Of a stretch of DNA of 12,862 nt, positions 1-7,550 are shown piece by piece. A model generated the notes under the pieces. The model was not told the DNA's origin and ran no database searches. It saw only the letters and a list, made by a program, of their open reading frames with translations. Origin of the DNA: JAEZAF01 sp964395665 (GTDB lineage Bacteria > Chloroflexota > Anaerolineae > Aggregatilineales > Phototrophicaceae). Every line of letters starts with the position of its first letter. Position 1 is the first letter of the stretch. A program made the position numbers and the translations under genes. The stretch spans positions 1-12,862 of the forward strand of contig CAYNDH010000132.1 of NCBI GenBank assembly GCA_964395665.1, written 5' to 3'.

Positions 1-8
1 GCCTTGTG

Positions 9-32
9 AGACCCCTTTTGATATTAGGGTCT
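9..32 (-). other. Short hairpin over the stop codon of the membrane protein gene
   Basis: AGACCC (9-14) and GGGTCT (27-32) form a 6-bp inverted repeat with a 12-base loop that contains the TAA stop (24-26). No T-run follows on the minus strand within the window, so it is at best a weak transcript-end hairpin. Confidence 0.3.
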
Positions 33-3011
33 GATTGCTGTCACATCTACCCAGTCGAATGCCAGCCCCAGTCGTTCAGCAGTGTCTTCGATCAGTGTCA
101 GGGCATCGATCTTAAACCTGAGATCAGTAAAGCTGTTTGAAAGCAGTGATTTGGGGATGGTGGCTGTATAGACAGCGGCGAAGTCGTCAGTTACTTCCTG
201 TGTCAGATCAACAGTTTGTCCGTTAACTTCGACGGATAACGACTCCTGAATTTCAGGCGACAGAATATGGACGATGCGAAGGCTGAGTGTGTAATCATTT
301 ACAGGGTTGAGCAGTAAGTTATCAATCGTCGTTTCTGTGGCGGTCATCCACTGGAAGCTGATGCCATCAGGGACGACTTCTGGCCCGCGCCATCCTGATC
401 CGGTGATCACCTGGTCGAACTCAATGCGTGCAGCATCCGCCCAGATGACGGGATCTAGCCGTACCCAGTCCACCGCCACGCTCAGAGGGCCAGGTCCCCC
501 TTCCGGAATGGCAGTGCCATCTGTCTGGAAGGTGAGCCGACTGTATGGCCCACTGATCTTCTGTCGCGGGATGAAGCCTGAAAAGACAGTCCCACTTCCA
601 TCAAGGGATTGCATCAGCTCAATTGGATCGCCATCCACCATCACTGCGAAACTTTCCAGAATATCCTGACTCATCGCTCCAGTCACGCGAATTTTGAGCG
701 TGTAGTCGGTTTCCGGCTGGAGTACGGTGCTAAGGCTGGCTTCTTCAGCAGTCATCCATTGGAAGGTGATGCCATCAGGACTTGTTTCCGCCCCGCGCCA
801 GCCTGGTTCACGGATCGTTTTATCAAACTCAAAGTGAACAGTTTCTTCAAGAACTGTAGGTTCAATACGCAACCAGTCAACGGCGATGCCCAGCGCCGGT
901 GAATTGTCTATCGGTTTGAGTTGTGGAACAGAAAAAACAAGATCGGTGGATGAAGGTGTGATCAGTTGCTCAGATACAATCGCTTCATAGATGTAGCCGC
1001 CTGATTGATCACCGATTTCTGTCAGTGGGATTTTATGATCGTTAACGACCAATTCGAGATCTTGCCGGTTTTCCGGAAGACCGATATCTGTAATCCGGAA
1101 CGAGAGATGATAATCCTGCTGTGTAAGCGCTGGGAATGATAATAAGGCATCTTCCATAACACTCCACTGTGATGAGATGTCTTCTTTGGTTGTATAGGTG
1201 CTCCACCAGCTTCTGGATTGAATAGAACTATCAAAATCGTAGAAAATGTTCTGAACACTTGCTGGTGAGCATTTACTGGCCGGGAAACACTCAGAAAGAA
1301 GCGATTCGGTGAATTTTGGCGGAGTCCCTTCATCCTTCTTAAAGCGCTGGTAGGGATCATATTCTGCCGGAAGTGTAATTGATGAGTACTTATCAGGCAT
1401 TTGATCCAAAATAACAACCTGTCCGCTGACAGGAAAGTACTCTGCTACGATTAACCTGTCAGGTGAGACTTCATTAAGTTCCTCATCACAGTAGCCTGCC
1501 CTATAGTAAAGCGTATAGGTATCGCAGAACGTTGCCTGTAGCGTATCGTTTTGATACACATAGCGTATCGCGGATTTTAACCAGATTGGATCTGGATAAA
1601 GGGTTATTGGATAGTCAGGAAAGTGACTTAATGAAGGTGGATTTTGATCCTGATAGACAATGAGTATCGTCTCATCGCTGATCTCAGGAAATGCTTCGAT
1701 GATTGCAGCATATAATCTTTGTTGTTCTCGCGACCAGTTCGCGAAATGCTGATGCTGAACCAATGCCCCTGCGGCGGCGATGCCAACGACGATGCTTCCT
1801 ACAACGATAAAAAGAAGCTGACTCCGGAAGAGCCGCATTGCTATCAGGTAAAGTAGGGCCATCACACAGACGGCTGCGCCCACCGCTGTATAGTAGAAAA
1901 CGCGTTCGGTATTCATTGAAAGCAAACGCAAAACACCATAGGGTGCGTATGCAATACCCATCAGGATGAAGCCAATGAGTGCCGCACCCAGATAATCGCG
2001 TGTGTGGTTGGAATTTGACTGTACAGGAACCCTTATGCGGCTCAGCCAGAACCCCGTGCCTCCAACGAGCAGCGCGATCCCCAGCGCGATCAATAGTGTG
2101 GTGCTATCGTATTGCAATGCATTCAGCGCACGCTGCCATCCGGCAAGGAAGTTCCAGTTGAGCAGATGCTGGATGGAAAGCAGGATGTGATTTGCAAGTT
2201 CACTGAAATTACCCTGCATCAAGTGGCTAAAGTGAGCCTGCTGATAACTCCCTGAAGTGGTCAGCAGGTTAAACATATACCACCCGAGATAAGCGATCTG
2301 GGGAAGATACCACAGCAGCGAAACCCGTATCATCCGTCTGGTGGGGATTACACGCTTTTCAAGGATCAGCAGCAGCAGAGGGGTGAGGGCTGAAAAGATA
2401 TAGCTTGGCTCATAAATACCCAGGCTGAGGATCAGCATAAACCAGGCGCCTGCCATGAAATACCAGTGGGACTTTTTCCAGTACATCAGGAAAAACACCG
2501 CTGCCATAAGATAGGTCATCAGCGCCAGATGAATACTGATCCCACGAAGCGCCATCGTTATCGAATCAGCAGGATAGATGATGAACAACGCACTGGCGAA
2601 AAGCGCGAACGACCGCGAATTCGGCAGCAGCAGCCGCAGCAGTGCATATAAACTCATTGCCTTCCCGATAAAGGTCACCAGCATGACCAGATTTAAACCG
2701 AGAAACGAGTCGGGTGTCAGCCAGTAACCGAGCTGAAAGGTGAGCGCGACAAATGGGCGCAGTGCGTGAGCCACATTCCAACTGCTGGCCGGCACCAGCG
2801 GAACCCCCTGCATGGCAAGATCGTAAAACTGCCACTCCTCCACAAGTCCTGTTGTATAAAACCCGACGGGCAGCCATAACAGCAGTACAAGTATCGAAAG
2901 CACAATGACCGGCAGGAGCCGGGAGGCGTATTTGGTCAGACTGCGTGTCTGTGCCGATGGACCAGAGGTAACCTCAGGAGGGGGAGTTTCTCTATAAATA
3001 TCACTGACCAT
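24..3011 (-). CDS. Large polytopic membrane protein with three tandem C-terminal outer domains
   Basis: Residue numbers are from the ATG at 3011 (995 aa). The N-terminal half carries about ten or eleven hydrophobic segments (roughly residues 32-54 to 397-418). After the first comes a loop with acidic residues (LVEEWQFYDL), a layout reminiscent of GT-C membrane glycosyltransferases; that comparison is inference. From about residue 420 the protein is soluble, with two close Cys pairs (near 496/508 and 575/581) that could form disulfides. It ends in three repeated domains (about 589-718, 723-854, 860-992). An in-frame TTG/ATG at 3101/3098 would add about 30 residues, but I see no ribosome site there and the gene upstream terminates at 3131-3162. 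AAGG lies about 13 bases before 3011, so this start is preferred but not certain. G+C is lower than in neighbouring genes. The substrate is unknown; a role in cell-surface glycan or envelope assembly is only a guess. Confidence 0.8.
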   Translation of the reverse strand: MVSDIYRETPPPEVTSGPSAQTRSLTKYASRLLPVIVLSILVLLLWLPVGFYTTGLVEEWQFYDLAMQGVPLVPASSWNVAHALRPFVALTFQLGYWLTPDSFLGLNLVMLVTFIGKAMSLYALLRLLLPNSRSFALFASALFIIYPADSITMALRGISIHLALMTYLMAAVFFLMYWKKSHWYFMAGAWFMLILSLGIYEPSYIFSALTPLLLLILEKRVIPTRRMIRVSLLWYLPQIAYLGWYMFNLLTTSGSYQQAHFSHLMQGNFSELANHILLSIQHLLNWNFLAGWQRALNALQYDSTTLLIALGIALLVGGTGFWLSRIRVPVQSNSNHTRDYLGAALIGFILMGIAYAPYGVLRLLSMNTERVFYYTAVGAAVCVMALLYLIAMRLFRSQLLFIVVGSIVVGIAAAGALVQHQHFANWSREQQRLYAAIIEAFPEISDETILIVYQDQNPPSLSHFPDYPITLYPDPIWLKSAIRYVYQNDTLQATFCDTYTLYYRAGYCDEELNEVSPDRLIVAEYFPVSGQVVILDQMPDKYSSITLPAEYDPYQRFKKDEGTPPKFTESLLSECFPASKCSPASVQNIFYDFDSSIQSRSWWSTYTTKEDISSQWSVMEDALLSFPALTQQDYHLSFRITDIGLPENRQDLELVVNDHKIPLTEIGDQSGGYIYEAIVSEQLITPSSTDLVFSVPQLKPIDNSPALGIAVDWLRIEPTVLEETVHFEFDKTIREPGWRGAETSPDGITFQWMTAEEASLSTVLQPETDYTLKIRVTGAMSQDILESFAVMVDGDPIELMQSLDGSGTVFSGFIPRQKISGPYSRLTFQTDGTAIPEGGPGPLSVAVDWVRLDPVIWADAARIEFDQVITGSGWRGPEVVPDGISFQWMTATETTIDNLLLNPVNDYTLSLRIVHILSPEIQESLSVEVNGQTVDLTQEVTDDFAAVYTATIPKSLLSNSFTDLRFKIDALTLIEDTAERLGLAFDWVDVTAIRP
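36..1247 (-). repeat. Three tandem copies of a ~136-residue domain inside the membrane protein gene
   Basis: The copies lie at about 858-1247, 450-842 and 36-431. Each has FD near its start, then (G/S)W, then QWM-like, a DY-L-hydrophobic-R strand, and near its end VDW or FDW. The QW tryptophans are exactly 136 residues apart in both steps, and the VDW tryptophans 136 and 138 apart. Copies two and three still agree at DNA level: 343-372 and 751-780 match at 27 of 30 bases. Alternating short hydrophobic strands suggest beta-sandwich modules, possibly carbohydrate-binding. I do not recognise the family. Confidence 0.85.
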
Positions 3012-3130
3012 GGGGAGTTCTGTGCCTTGAAGAGCAGATAATAAAAATACAAGTGACTCACTTTTACAGGACAAACATGGTTTTGTACATACAGACATCA
3101 AGTGGCGGTAGTTCTTAATACATCGGAAAC

Positions 3131-3162
3131 GAAAAGTGCGATGATCAGTCGCATCACCGCAC
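3131..3162 (-). terminator. Intrinsic terminator of the propeller-protein gene
   Basis: Read on the minus strand, GTGCGGTGAT pairs with ATCATCGCAC (plus coordinates 3153-3162 and 3136-3145) through ten pairs with one G-U, around a 7-base loop, followed directly by TTTTCGTTT. It lies 36 bases after the stop of the 3198-4376 gene. It implies that the membrane protein gene downstream has its own promoter between here and 3011. Confidence 0.8.
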
Positions 3163-3197
3163 CTTCTGACACAATCTGACCACTTGTGATCCGTGGC

Positions 3198-4376
3198 TTA
3201 GCCAGCCACCCGCACAAGCTGAAGCGGAATAGCGCTGTCGGCACTCCAGATGACAGCAAGGCTGGGTGTCTCTTCGGCGGTGTTCACATACGCCATCGCC
3301 GGGACACCACCGTTATCGAACAGGCCGACGAAGCCATCCGGCGTGCCGTGGATGTCGCTAAGCGTGCCGAGCAGTTCAGCCGCGATGCTGCCATCCGGGC
3401 CGATGACCTTCAGCACGCGCTCGTCACCAGCATACGCATAGACCTGTGCCAGCACCCGCTGACCATTTTCAATCAGCTTCACCTGCTCGATCGTGCCTTC
3501 GGTTTCGTTGTACTGCCACTGTCGTTCGCCACGCTGATTGACCACCTCAAACAGATTGAGTTCCAGCCGTGGGACATCGCCAGTCAGTTCAGCGGCAGGC
3601 AGAGAAGCATCGAAGCGGGCAATGACACGTGGGCCGCCGCTGATCGCATCCGTCACCAGTGAGTTATAACCCGGCTCGGCGTCCACCTCTGCGGCCAGAA
3701 AATCCCATGTAAAGGCGGGGTATTCCGGCCTGTATTCGGTCCCATATGGCAGCAGTGTGAAGGTCACCCGTGTGCCACCAAGCTGCTGGATCACCGGCAC
3801 ATGGCTGATGGCATATTCCACCAGTTCAGGGGCGCTGGTGGCTTCTCCGACGGCCTGCGCAGTGCCGGTCGTGAGATCGGCCACGATGATGCGCCAGCTC
3901 TGGGCTTCATCCAGCCATGCAAAGGCGAAGCGCTCGCCGGGTTCGTCAAAGGCCAGCGCCGTGGGCAGATAATCGAAGCTCAGGGCGTCGGCCCCGCTGA
4001 TGTCATAGCCGAAGCGGGTGGTTTGCAGGATGTGATCATAGACGAAAAGCTGCCTGCTGCCGGATTCGCTGGTGCTGTCATAAGCGCTGTAGGCGATATA
4101 GCGTCCGGTGGCAGAGACACTGACCGACTCGCCATAGGCGTTAAAAGCCTGTGACAGCGGAAGCCTATAACCGTCGATGATCCCGCCGTTCTGGTCGGCA
4201 ATACGGATGCTGCCATCGAGTGGACTGTACAGCCATACGCGCCAGCCCGTATTCGGGGCATCCTGTGCGGAGAGACTGCTGCCAGCCAGCATGAGGAGCA
4301 TGTCTGCCAGCATGAGGAGCATGACTGCCAGTATGGGCAGCAGTGGAAAGTTTGAGGAGAACCTGCGTCGTAACAC
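3198..4376 (-). CDS. Secreted beta-propeller-like (TolB/WD40-type) protein
   Basis: This 392-residue protein starts with GTG at 4376, behind GAAGGAG with nine bases of spacing. An N-terminal signal peptide (RRR, then a long hydrophobic stretch, probable cleavage near SLSA/QDA at about residue 37) sends it out of the cell membrane. The mature part shows repeated blade-like units of the kind 'SxxGRYIAYSA ... LFVYD', 'DEPGERFAFAW ... IIVADLTTGT' and 'ENGQRVLAQV ... LKVIGPDG', as in TolB or WD40-like propellers; the blades are degenerate. No catalytic motif is seen, so a binding or scaffold role is inferred. The signal peptide carries a 7-residue duplication (VMLLMLA then DMLLMLA, residues 18-31) that places an Asp in the hydrophobic core. 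It has its own terminator and probably its own promoter, with a palindrome in its leader. Confidence 0.85.
   Translation of the reverse strand: MLRRRFSSNFPLLPILAVMLLMLADMLLMLAGSSLSAQDAPNTGWRVWLYSPLDGSIRIADQNGGIIDGYRLPLSQAFNAYGESVSVSATGRYIAYSAYDSTSESGSRQLFVYDHILQTTRFGYDISGADALSFDYLPTALAFDEPGERFAFAWLDEAQSWRIIVADLTTGTAQAVGEATSAPELVEYAISHVPVIQQLGGTRVTFTLLPYGTEYRPEYPAFTWDFLAAEVDAEPGYNSLVTDAISGGPRVIARFDASLPAAELTGDVPRLELNLFEVVNQRGERQWQYNETEGTIEQVKLIENGQRVLAQVYAYAGDERVLKVIGPDGSIAAELLGTLSDIHGTPDGFVGLFDNGGVPAMAYVNTAEETPSLAVIWSADSAIPLQLVRVAG
4285..4347 (-). repeat. 21-base tandem repeat within the signal-peptide coding region
   Basis: 4285-4305 and 4306-4326 are copies of one 21-base unit differing only near the end. 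4327-4347 looks like a third, diverged copy. The unit adds seven hydrophobic residues per copy to the signal peptide of the propeller protein. Confidence 0.9.
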
Positions 4377-4407
4377 CTGTGATTACTCCTTCTGGTGTTT
4401 ACGGAAT

Positions 4408-4431
4408 TTCGTTAATCCCTAGGATAACGAA
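4408..4431. promoter_or_regulatory. 24-base imperfect palindrome in the leader of the propeller-protein gene
   Basis: TTCGTTA (4408-4414) and TAACGAA (4425-4431) are perfect inverted repeats, with TCC/GGA inside extending the pairing past one unpaired base. The element ends about 32 bases before the GTG start and just upstream of the ribosome site. It could be a repressor site or an mRNA hairpin. No regulator gene adjoins it. Confidence 0.5.
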
Positions 4432-4436
4432 TGCCG

Positions 4437-4488
4437 GGCTGTTTTTTCCAGCCATGCTGACCGGCGCTTGCCCTACGATTGCCGGTCA
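4437..4488. other. Two adjacent hairpins between the methyltransferase and propeller genes
   Basis: GGCTG (4437-4441) pairs with CAGCC (4449-4453) around a T-rich loop. TGACCGGC (4458-4465) pairs with GCCGGTCA (4481-4488) around 15 bases. The second lies 30 bases after the stop of the methyltransferase gene and may end or stabilise its transcript, but no T-run follows it on the minus strand. Confidence 0.45.
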
Positions 4489-4517
4489 TCCTATCACCCT
4501 CTGTGCATCATGCCGCT

Positions 4518-5309
4518 TCATCGTTCGGCGGCGGGTTTATGCCCCACAATCAGCAGATAGGCATGGTCGAATTCGGCGTCCGGTGTGCTGATGCAGCGCG
4601 GGCGCAGCCATTCGCGGACGCCGTCCGGAGCCTGTGCCAGCAGGATTTGCAGGCGCTCGATGGTCGCATCGTCGCAGTCCTGACGGCTGGCCCACTCGAC
4701 AAGCTTCGCACTGTTCCATGCCAGCTCGGTGTGATCGACGGTCAGATCACAATCGAGATAGGTGGCACGCCATTCGCTCTCGGCATAGGCGCGGGCATGG
4801 CTCGGATCGCGCAGGCGCTCGAAGGCATCGATATAACGGGCGGCGCGTTCGTTTTCCGGCAGGACATGATCCTGAATCACCAGCCGTCCGCCGGGCTTGA
4901 GGACACGCGCACATTCCAGCACAAAGCGGTAAAGATCGGGGAAGTGATGCGGCGCGATCCGACAGGTGACGATATTAAAGGTTGATGCTGCAAACGGCAG
5001 TTTCTCGGCATCTGCCGCCGTATACCAGACATTCTCCGCGCCCTGTGCCGTAAGATGCTGACGTGCGGCGATCAGCATCTGCGGTGCGAGATCCGCCGCG
5101 ACGACGGTCTGCACATGCGGCGCGAACGTCAGCGCGGTATGGCCGCCGCCGGTCGCGATGTCGAGCATGGTGTCAGTTGGCTGCGGGGCGGCCAGTGTCA
5201 GCAGCCGGTGCAGTTGCGGAGCATGGGCGTGTGTCGCGCTCTGCACATACCGTTCGGCGTACTGGCCGAAGCGCTGCTGTGACAGGGATTTATAATCAGT
5301 GCCGGTCAC
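4518..5309 (-). CDS. Class I SAM-dependent methyltransferase
   Basis: A 263-residue cytoplasmic protein of the Methyltransf_11 / UbiE-YcgJ kind. It starts at GTG 5309 behind AAAGGAG with good spacing. SAM-binding motif I is LDIATGGGHTAL (49-60). The acidic residue after strand two is D73 (AADLAPQML), followed by the motif AADAEKLPF (98-106). The FNIVTCRIAPHHF segment (111-123) and the post-motif VLKPGGRLVIQDH (136-148) are typical. The length and spacing of these motifs are normal for an intact enzyme. The acceptor substrate cannot be read from sequence; relatives act on small molecules such as quinone precursors or remain uncharacterised. It stands alone on its transcript, divergent from the hydrolase-like gene across about 230 bases. 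The function class is firm; the pathway is unknown. Confidence 0.92.
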   Translation of the reverse strand: MTGTDYKSLSQQRFGQYAERYVQSATHAHAPQLHRLLTLAAPQPTDTMLDIATGGGHTALTFAPHVQTVVAADLAPQMLIAARQHLTAQGAENVWYTAADAEKLPFAASTFNIVTCRIAPHHFPDLYRFVLECARVLKPGGRLVIQDHVLPENERAARYIDAFERLRDPSHARAYAESEWRATYLDCDLTVDHTELAWNSAKLVEWASRQDCDDATIERLQILLAQAPDGVREWLRPRCISTPDAEFDHAYLLIVGHKPAAER

Positions 5310-5426
5310 GGATGGCTCTCCTTTCCGCAGTGGAATCGTATCCGGTCGGTGCGGATCTCAGACGGCCTGCGGTGTGATCATGGGTATCGGGAACGGGTAA
5401 AAAAAGGTACAATAGAGGCCGTATTT

Positions 5427-5552
5427 ATGTGGAATTGTATGAGTTGCGGAGCAGGCTGCACAGGCGCTTGCTCGGCACTCTCAACACCCTGTCACGTCGA
5501 GCATAGCATAACCTCACCCGCCAGCCAAAGGAAGACTGTATGCGTGAAATAA
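5427..5552 (+). CDS. Possible 41-residue Cys-rich small protein
   Basis: A short ORF starts MWNCMSCGAGCTGAC and has Cys at residues 4, 7, 11, 15, 22 and 39, ending TVCVK. AGAGG (5414-5418) lies eight bases before its ATG. Its end overlaps the start of the hydrolase-like gene by 13 bases, so the two could be translationally coupled. A TACAAT (5408-5413) overlaps this ribosome site; if it were a -10 box, the transcript would start too late to include the site. There is no signal peptide. It could be a metal-binding or modified peptide, or a chance ORF or leader peptide. I recognise no family, and no radical-SAM or other modifying enzyme is in the window. Confidence 0.35.
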   Translation: MWNCMSCGAGCTGACSALSTPCHVEHSITSPASQRKTVCVK

Positions 5553-6376
5553 CGATCGCCATCGTTCAGATGAAACCCAGACTGGGCGAGGCGGAAGAGA
5601 ACCTGATCAAGATGTCGGAGATGATCTCGACCATTGCATCGCAGCAGCGCGTCGATCTGATCGTCTTTCCTGAACTGATTACCAGCGGCAACGAACTCGG
5701 CCTGCGCTTTACCGAACTGGCGCAGCGTGTCCCCGGCCCGACCATCAACCTGCTGGCACAGCGTGCCAACGAGTACGGTATTTACATCGCCTTCGGCATG
5801 GTGACGAAGGAAAAAGTCGAAAGCGTGCTGTACAACTCCGGTATTCTGCTGGGGCCGGAAGGCGATCTGGTAGAAGTGTATAACAAGGTGCATCTGCGCG
5901 GTGAAGAGCGCATGGCCTTCCGTGAAGGGTTCCGCCTGCCGGTGGCTGATACCGAAATCGGCAGCATCGGCATCATGATCGGCTATGATCTCGCCTTCCC
6001 GGAAGTGGCGCGCAGCCTGGCGCTCGATGGCGCAGAACTGCTGCTGTGCCTTTCCAACTGGGAAGCCGCCAACATCGACGAGTGGAAGACCTATGTCCGC
6101 GCCCGTGCGTATGAGAACTCGGTGTTTATCGCCGCTGCGAACCGCGTCGGTGAGGATGTCACACTGAACTTCGGCGGGGAAAGCATGATCGTCGGACCAC
6201 GCGGCCAGATCTATGCGTCACTGGCCGATGAAACTGATCCCGAAACCGGTGCGCCGCTGGAAGGCTTTACCGTCGCCCGCATTGATCTGGACGAAGTCCG
6301 CCGCCATCGCGAGGAATACCAGTTCATCCAGAACCGCCAGCCTGCTGTCTATCGGTCGATTGTCAAGAAGTACTAG
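5540..6376 (+). CDS. Carbon-nitrogen hydrolase (nitrilase) superfamily protein lacking the catalytic Cys
   Basis: A 278-residue protein with the alpha-beta-beta-alpha nitrilase/amidase fold, starting at ATG 5540 behind AAAGGAAG. The catalytic Glu (FPEL, E45), the catalytic Lys (YNKVHL, K116) and the following Glu (RGEERMAF, E122/E123) are present. The nucleophile motif, normally ICYDLxFPE, reads IGYDLAFPE: position 148 is Gly (GGC), one base from a Cys codon (TGC). The rest, including SNWEA, RARAYENSVFIAAANR and GESMIVGPRG, matches active members, so the fold is conserved and the gene is not decaying. It is therefore either a non-enzymatic homologue that binds an amide or carbamoyl compound, or a recent inactivating mutation or sequencing error. 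A strong terminator closes the gene, so it is the last gene of its unit. Active relatives include omega-amidase, carbamoylputrescine amidase and predicted amidohydrolases. Confidence 0.93.
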   Translation: MREITIAIVQMKPRLGEAEENLIKMSEMISTIASQQRVDLIVFPELITSGNELGLRFTELAQRVPGPTINLLAQRANEYGIYIAFGMVTKEKVESVLYNSGILLGPEGDLVEVYNKVHLRGEERMAFREGFRLPVADTEIGSIGIMIGYDLAFPEVARSLALDGAELLLCLSNWEAANIDEWKTYVRARAYENSVFIAAANRVGEDVTLNFGGESMIVGPRGQIYASLADETDPETGAPLEGFTVARIDLDEVRRHREEYQFIQNRQPAVYRSIVKKY

Positions 6377-6405
6377 AGGGCTTTTCTCCCGGCCCCTTTG
6401 CTATA

Positions 6406-6442
6406 AAACAAAAACGCCCTCATCATGAGGGCGTTTTTGTTT
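6406..6442. terminator. Bidirectional intrinsic terminator between convergent genes
   Basis: A perfect 18-base inverted repeat with one central base: left arm AAACAAAAACGCCCTCAT (6406-6423) and its complement (6425-6442). The GC-rich core CGCCCTCAT is flanked by A-run and T-run, so it can end transcription from the hydrolase-like gene on the plus strand and from the 6459-7550 gene on the minus strand. Confidence 0.95.
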
Positions 6443-6458
6443 GAAGATACACTCTGAA

Positions 6459-7550
6459 TTACTGGAGTGCGCCGATGATCATTTCGCTCGGGGCGATGGT
6501 TGCATTGGCGGGGGCTTCCACGGTGGTGGAATTGATACCGCTGTATTCGATGGTGCCGACGATGGACAGGTAAGCGTCACCGTTTGAGGTCTGGCCGCTG
6601 GCTGCCATCAGGCTGGTCAGGTCGATATTCAGGTTGAACTCGCCGCTGTTGAGATAACCGGTCGCCGGGTCAATGGACTGGGTCAGGGTCATGGTAGACT
6701 GCTGGCCGAGCACCTGCAGGATGCCCAGATTCTGCTGGAGTTCAGCTTCGCTGATGGTCTCGCCGGCGGTTTGCATTGATTCCACCAGCAGATCCTGGAA
6801 TGCCGGGTCGCTGACGACGCCGCCGAAGTCGATGTTGGTCACGAAGACGGCTGCACCGTCAACATCTGCCGAGCGGCTGATGTTGATGTAGTCGGCCAGA
6901 GCTTCGTACTGGGTCAGGTCGGTCATCTCGGTGGTGCTGGTCGCCATATCGAGCTGGCCCAGCATTTCGGGATTCTCGGCCACAACCTGCGTCAGCACGT
7001 CGATGAAGTTGATACCACCCCAGCCGCTCATGCCCTGCTGTGCCAGCATACCGCCGACCAGCGGGTCAATGGTGTCGAAGTTGATGTAACCGATGCCGTC
7101 CACCAGAGCCAGTTCGAGCGGGATCACGCTGGCGGGGATACCCGCTTCAGCCGCCAGTTCTGCCGGCAGGGTGAGGGTCAGGCTCAGTTCACCGTCAAAT
7201 GCGCCCAGAGCGGTGCTGATGAGCGCAAGGGTTTCTTCGGCGGACAGTTCCGCGCCTTCTGCCGGAGTTGCAGCTTCAATTGCGGCTGCATCGACATTGT
7301 ATGAGGCAGCACCATCAAGGCTGATGGTCAGGGACGGGACGTCAGGGATATTCTGAACATCAATCGTGAGGTTAAAGCTGGCAACACCAGAGGTCACATC
7401 GGCCATTGCCTGTGTAGACTGCTCCAGCAGTGCGCAGTCCTCAGCGGCAAGATCACCGCAGAAAACTTCGGTCGCATCCTGGGCGAGTGTGGCGGGGACG
7501 AGAACACTGAACGCCAGTGCCAGTAAAAGCAAGACGACAATCTTACGCAT
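6459..7550 (-). CDS. Secreted acidic protein, possibly of an LppX/LolA-like fold
   Basis: A 363-residue protein starting at ATG 7550, with AGGAG eight bases upstream. A clear signal peptide (MRK plus a Leu/Val-rich core, cleavage after PATLA, about residue 23) shows export. There is no Cys at the cleavage site, so it is not a typical lipoprotein. C31 and C39 probably pair. The rest is acidic and alternates short amphipathic strands (FNLTIDVQ, LTISLDGAASYN, LSLTLTL, VDGIGYINFDTI, STMTLTQSIDPATGYL, EFNLNIDLTSL) with an acidic helical part, as in LppX/LolA-like or DUF6612-type proteins that hold hydrophobic ligands. That resemblance is from strand pattern only. It faces the terminator at 6406-6442 and has its own promoter region. 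No enzyme motif is seen. Confidence 0.85.
   Translation of the reverse strand: MRKIVVLLLLALAFSVLVPATLAQDATEVFCGDLAAEDCALLEQSTQAMADVTSGVASFNLTIDVQNIPDVPSLTISLDGAASYNVDAAAIEAATPAEGAELSAEETLALISTALGAFDGELSLTLTLPAELAAEAGIPASVIPLELALVDGIGYINFDTIDPLVGGMLAQQGMSGWGGINFIDVLTQVVAENPEMLGQLDMATSTTEMTDLTQYEALADYINISRSADVDGAAVFVTNIDFGGVVSDPAFQDLLVESMQTAGETISEAELQQNLGILQVLGQQSTMTLTQSIDPATGYLNSGEFNLNIDLTSLMAASGQTSNGDAYLSIVGTIEYSGINSTTVEAPANATIAPSEMIIGALQ

Noticed and set aside
3012..3101. Extended N-terminus of the membrane protein (start at TTG 3101 or ATG 3098)
   Set aside because: No ribosome site there, the added residues are not signal-like and include three Cys, and the upstream terminator leaves this stretch as the likely promoter region. 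Not excluded.
3186..3662. Open frame of 158 codons on the plus strand opposite the propeller protein
   Set aside because: It runs through the complement of a convincing secreted-protein gene and shows no family features.
4479..4985. Open frame of 168 codons on the plus strand opposite the methyltransferase
   Set aside because: No ribosome site and no recognisable domain; the minus strand has all SAM-binding motifs in order.
5409..5420. ACAATAGAGGCC also occurs on the minus strand at 12798-12809, in front of the MFS gene
   Set aside because: In a window of this size several shared 12-base words are expected by chance on both strands. The position is suggestive, but there is no further similarity around it.
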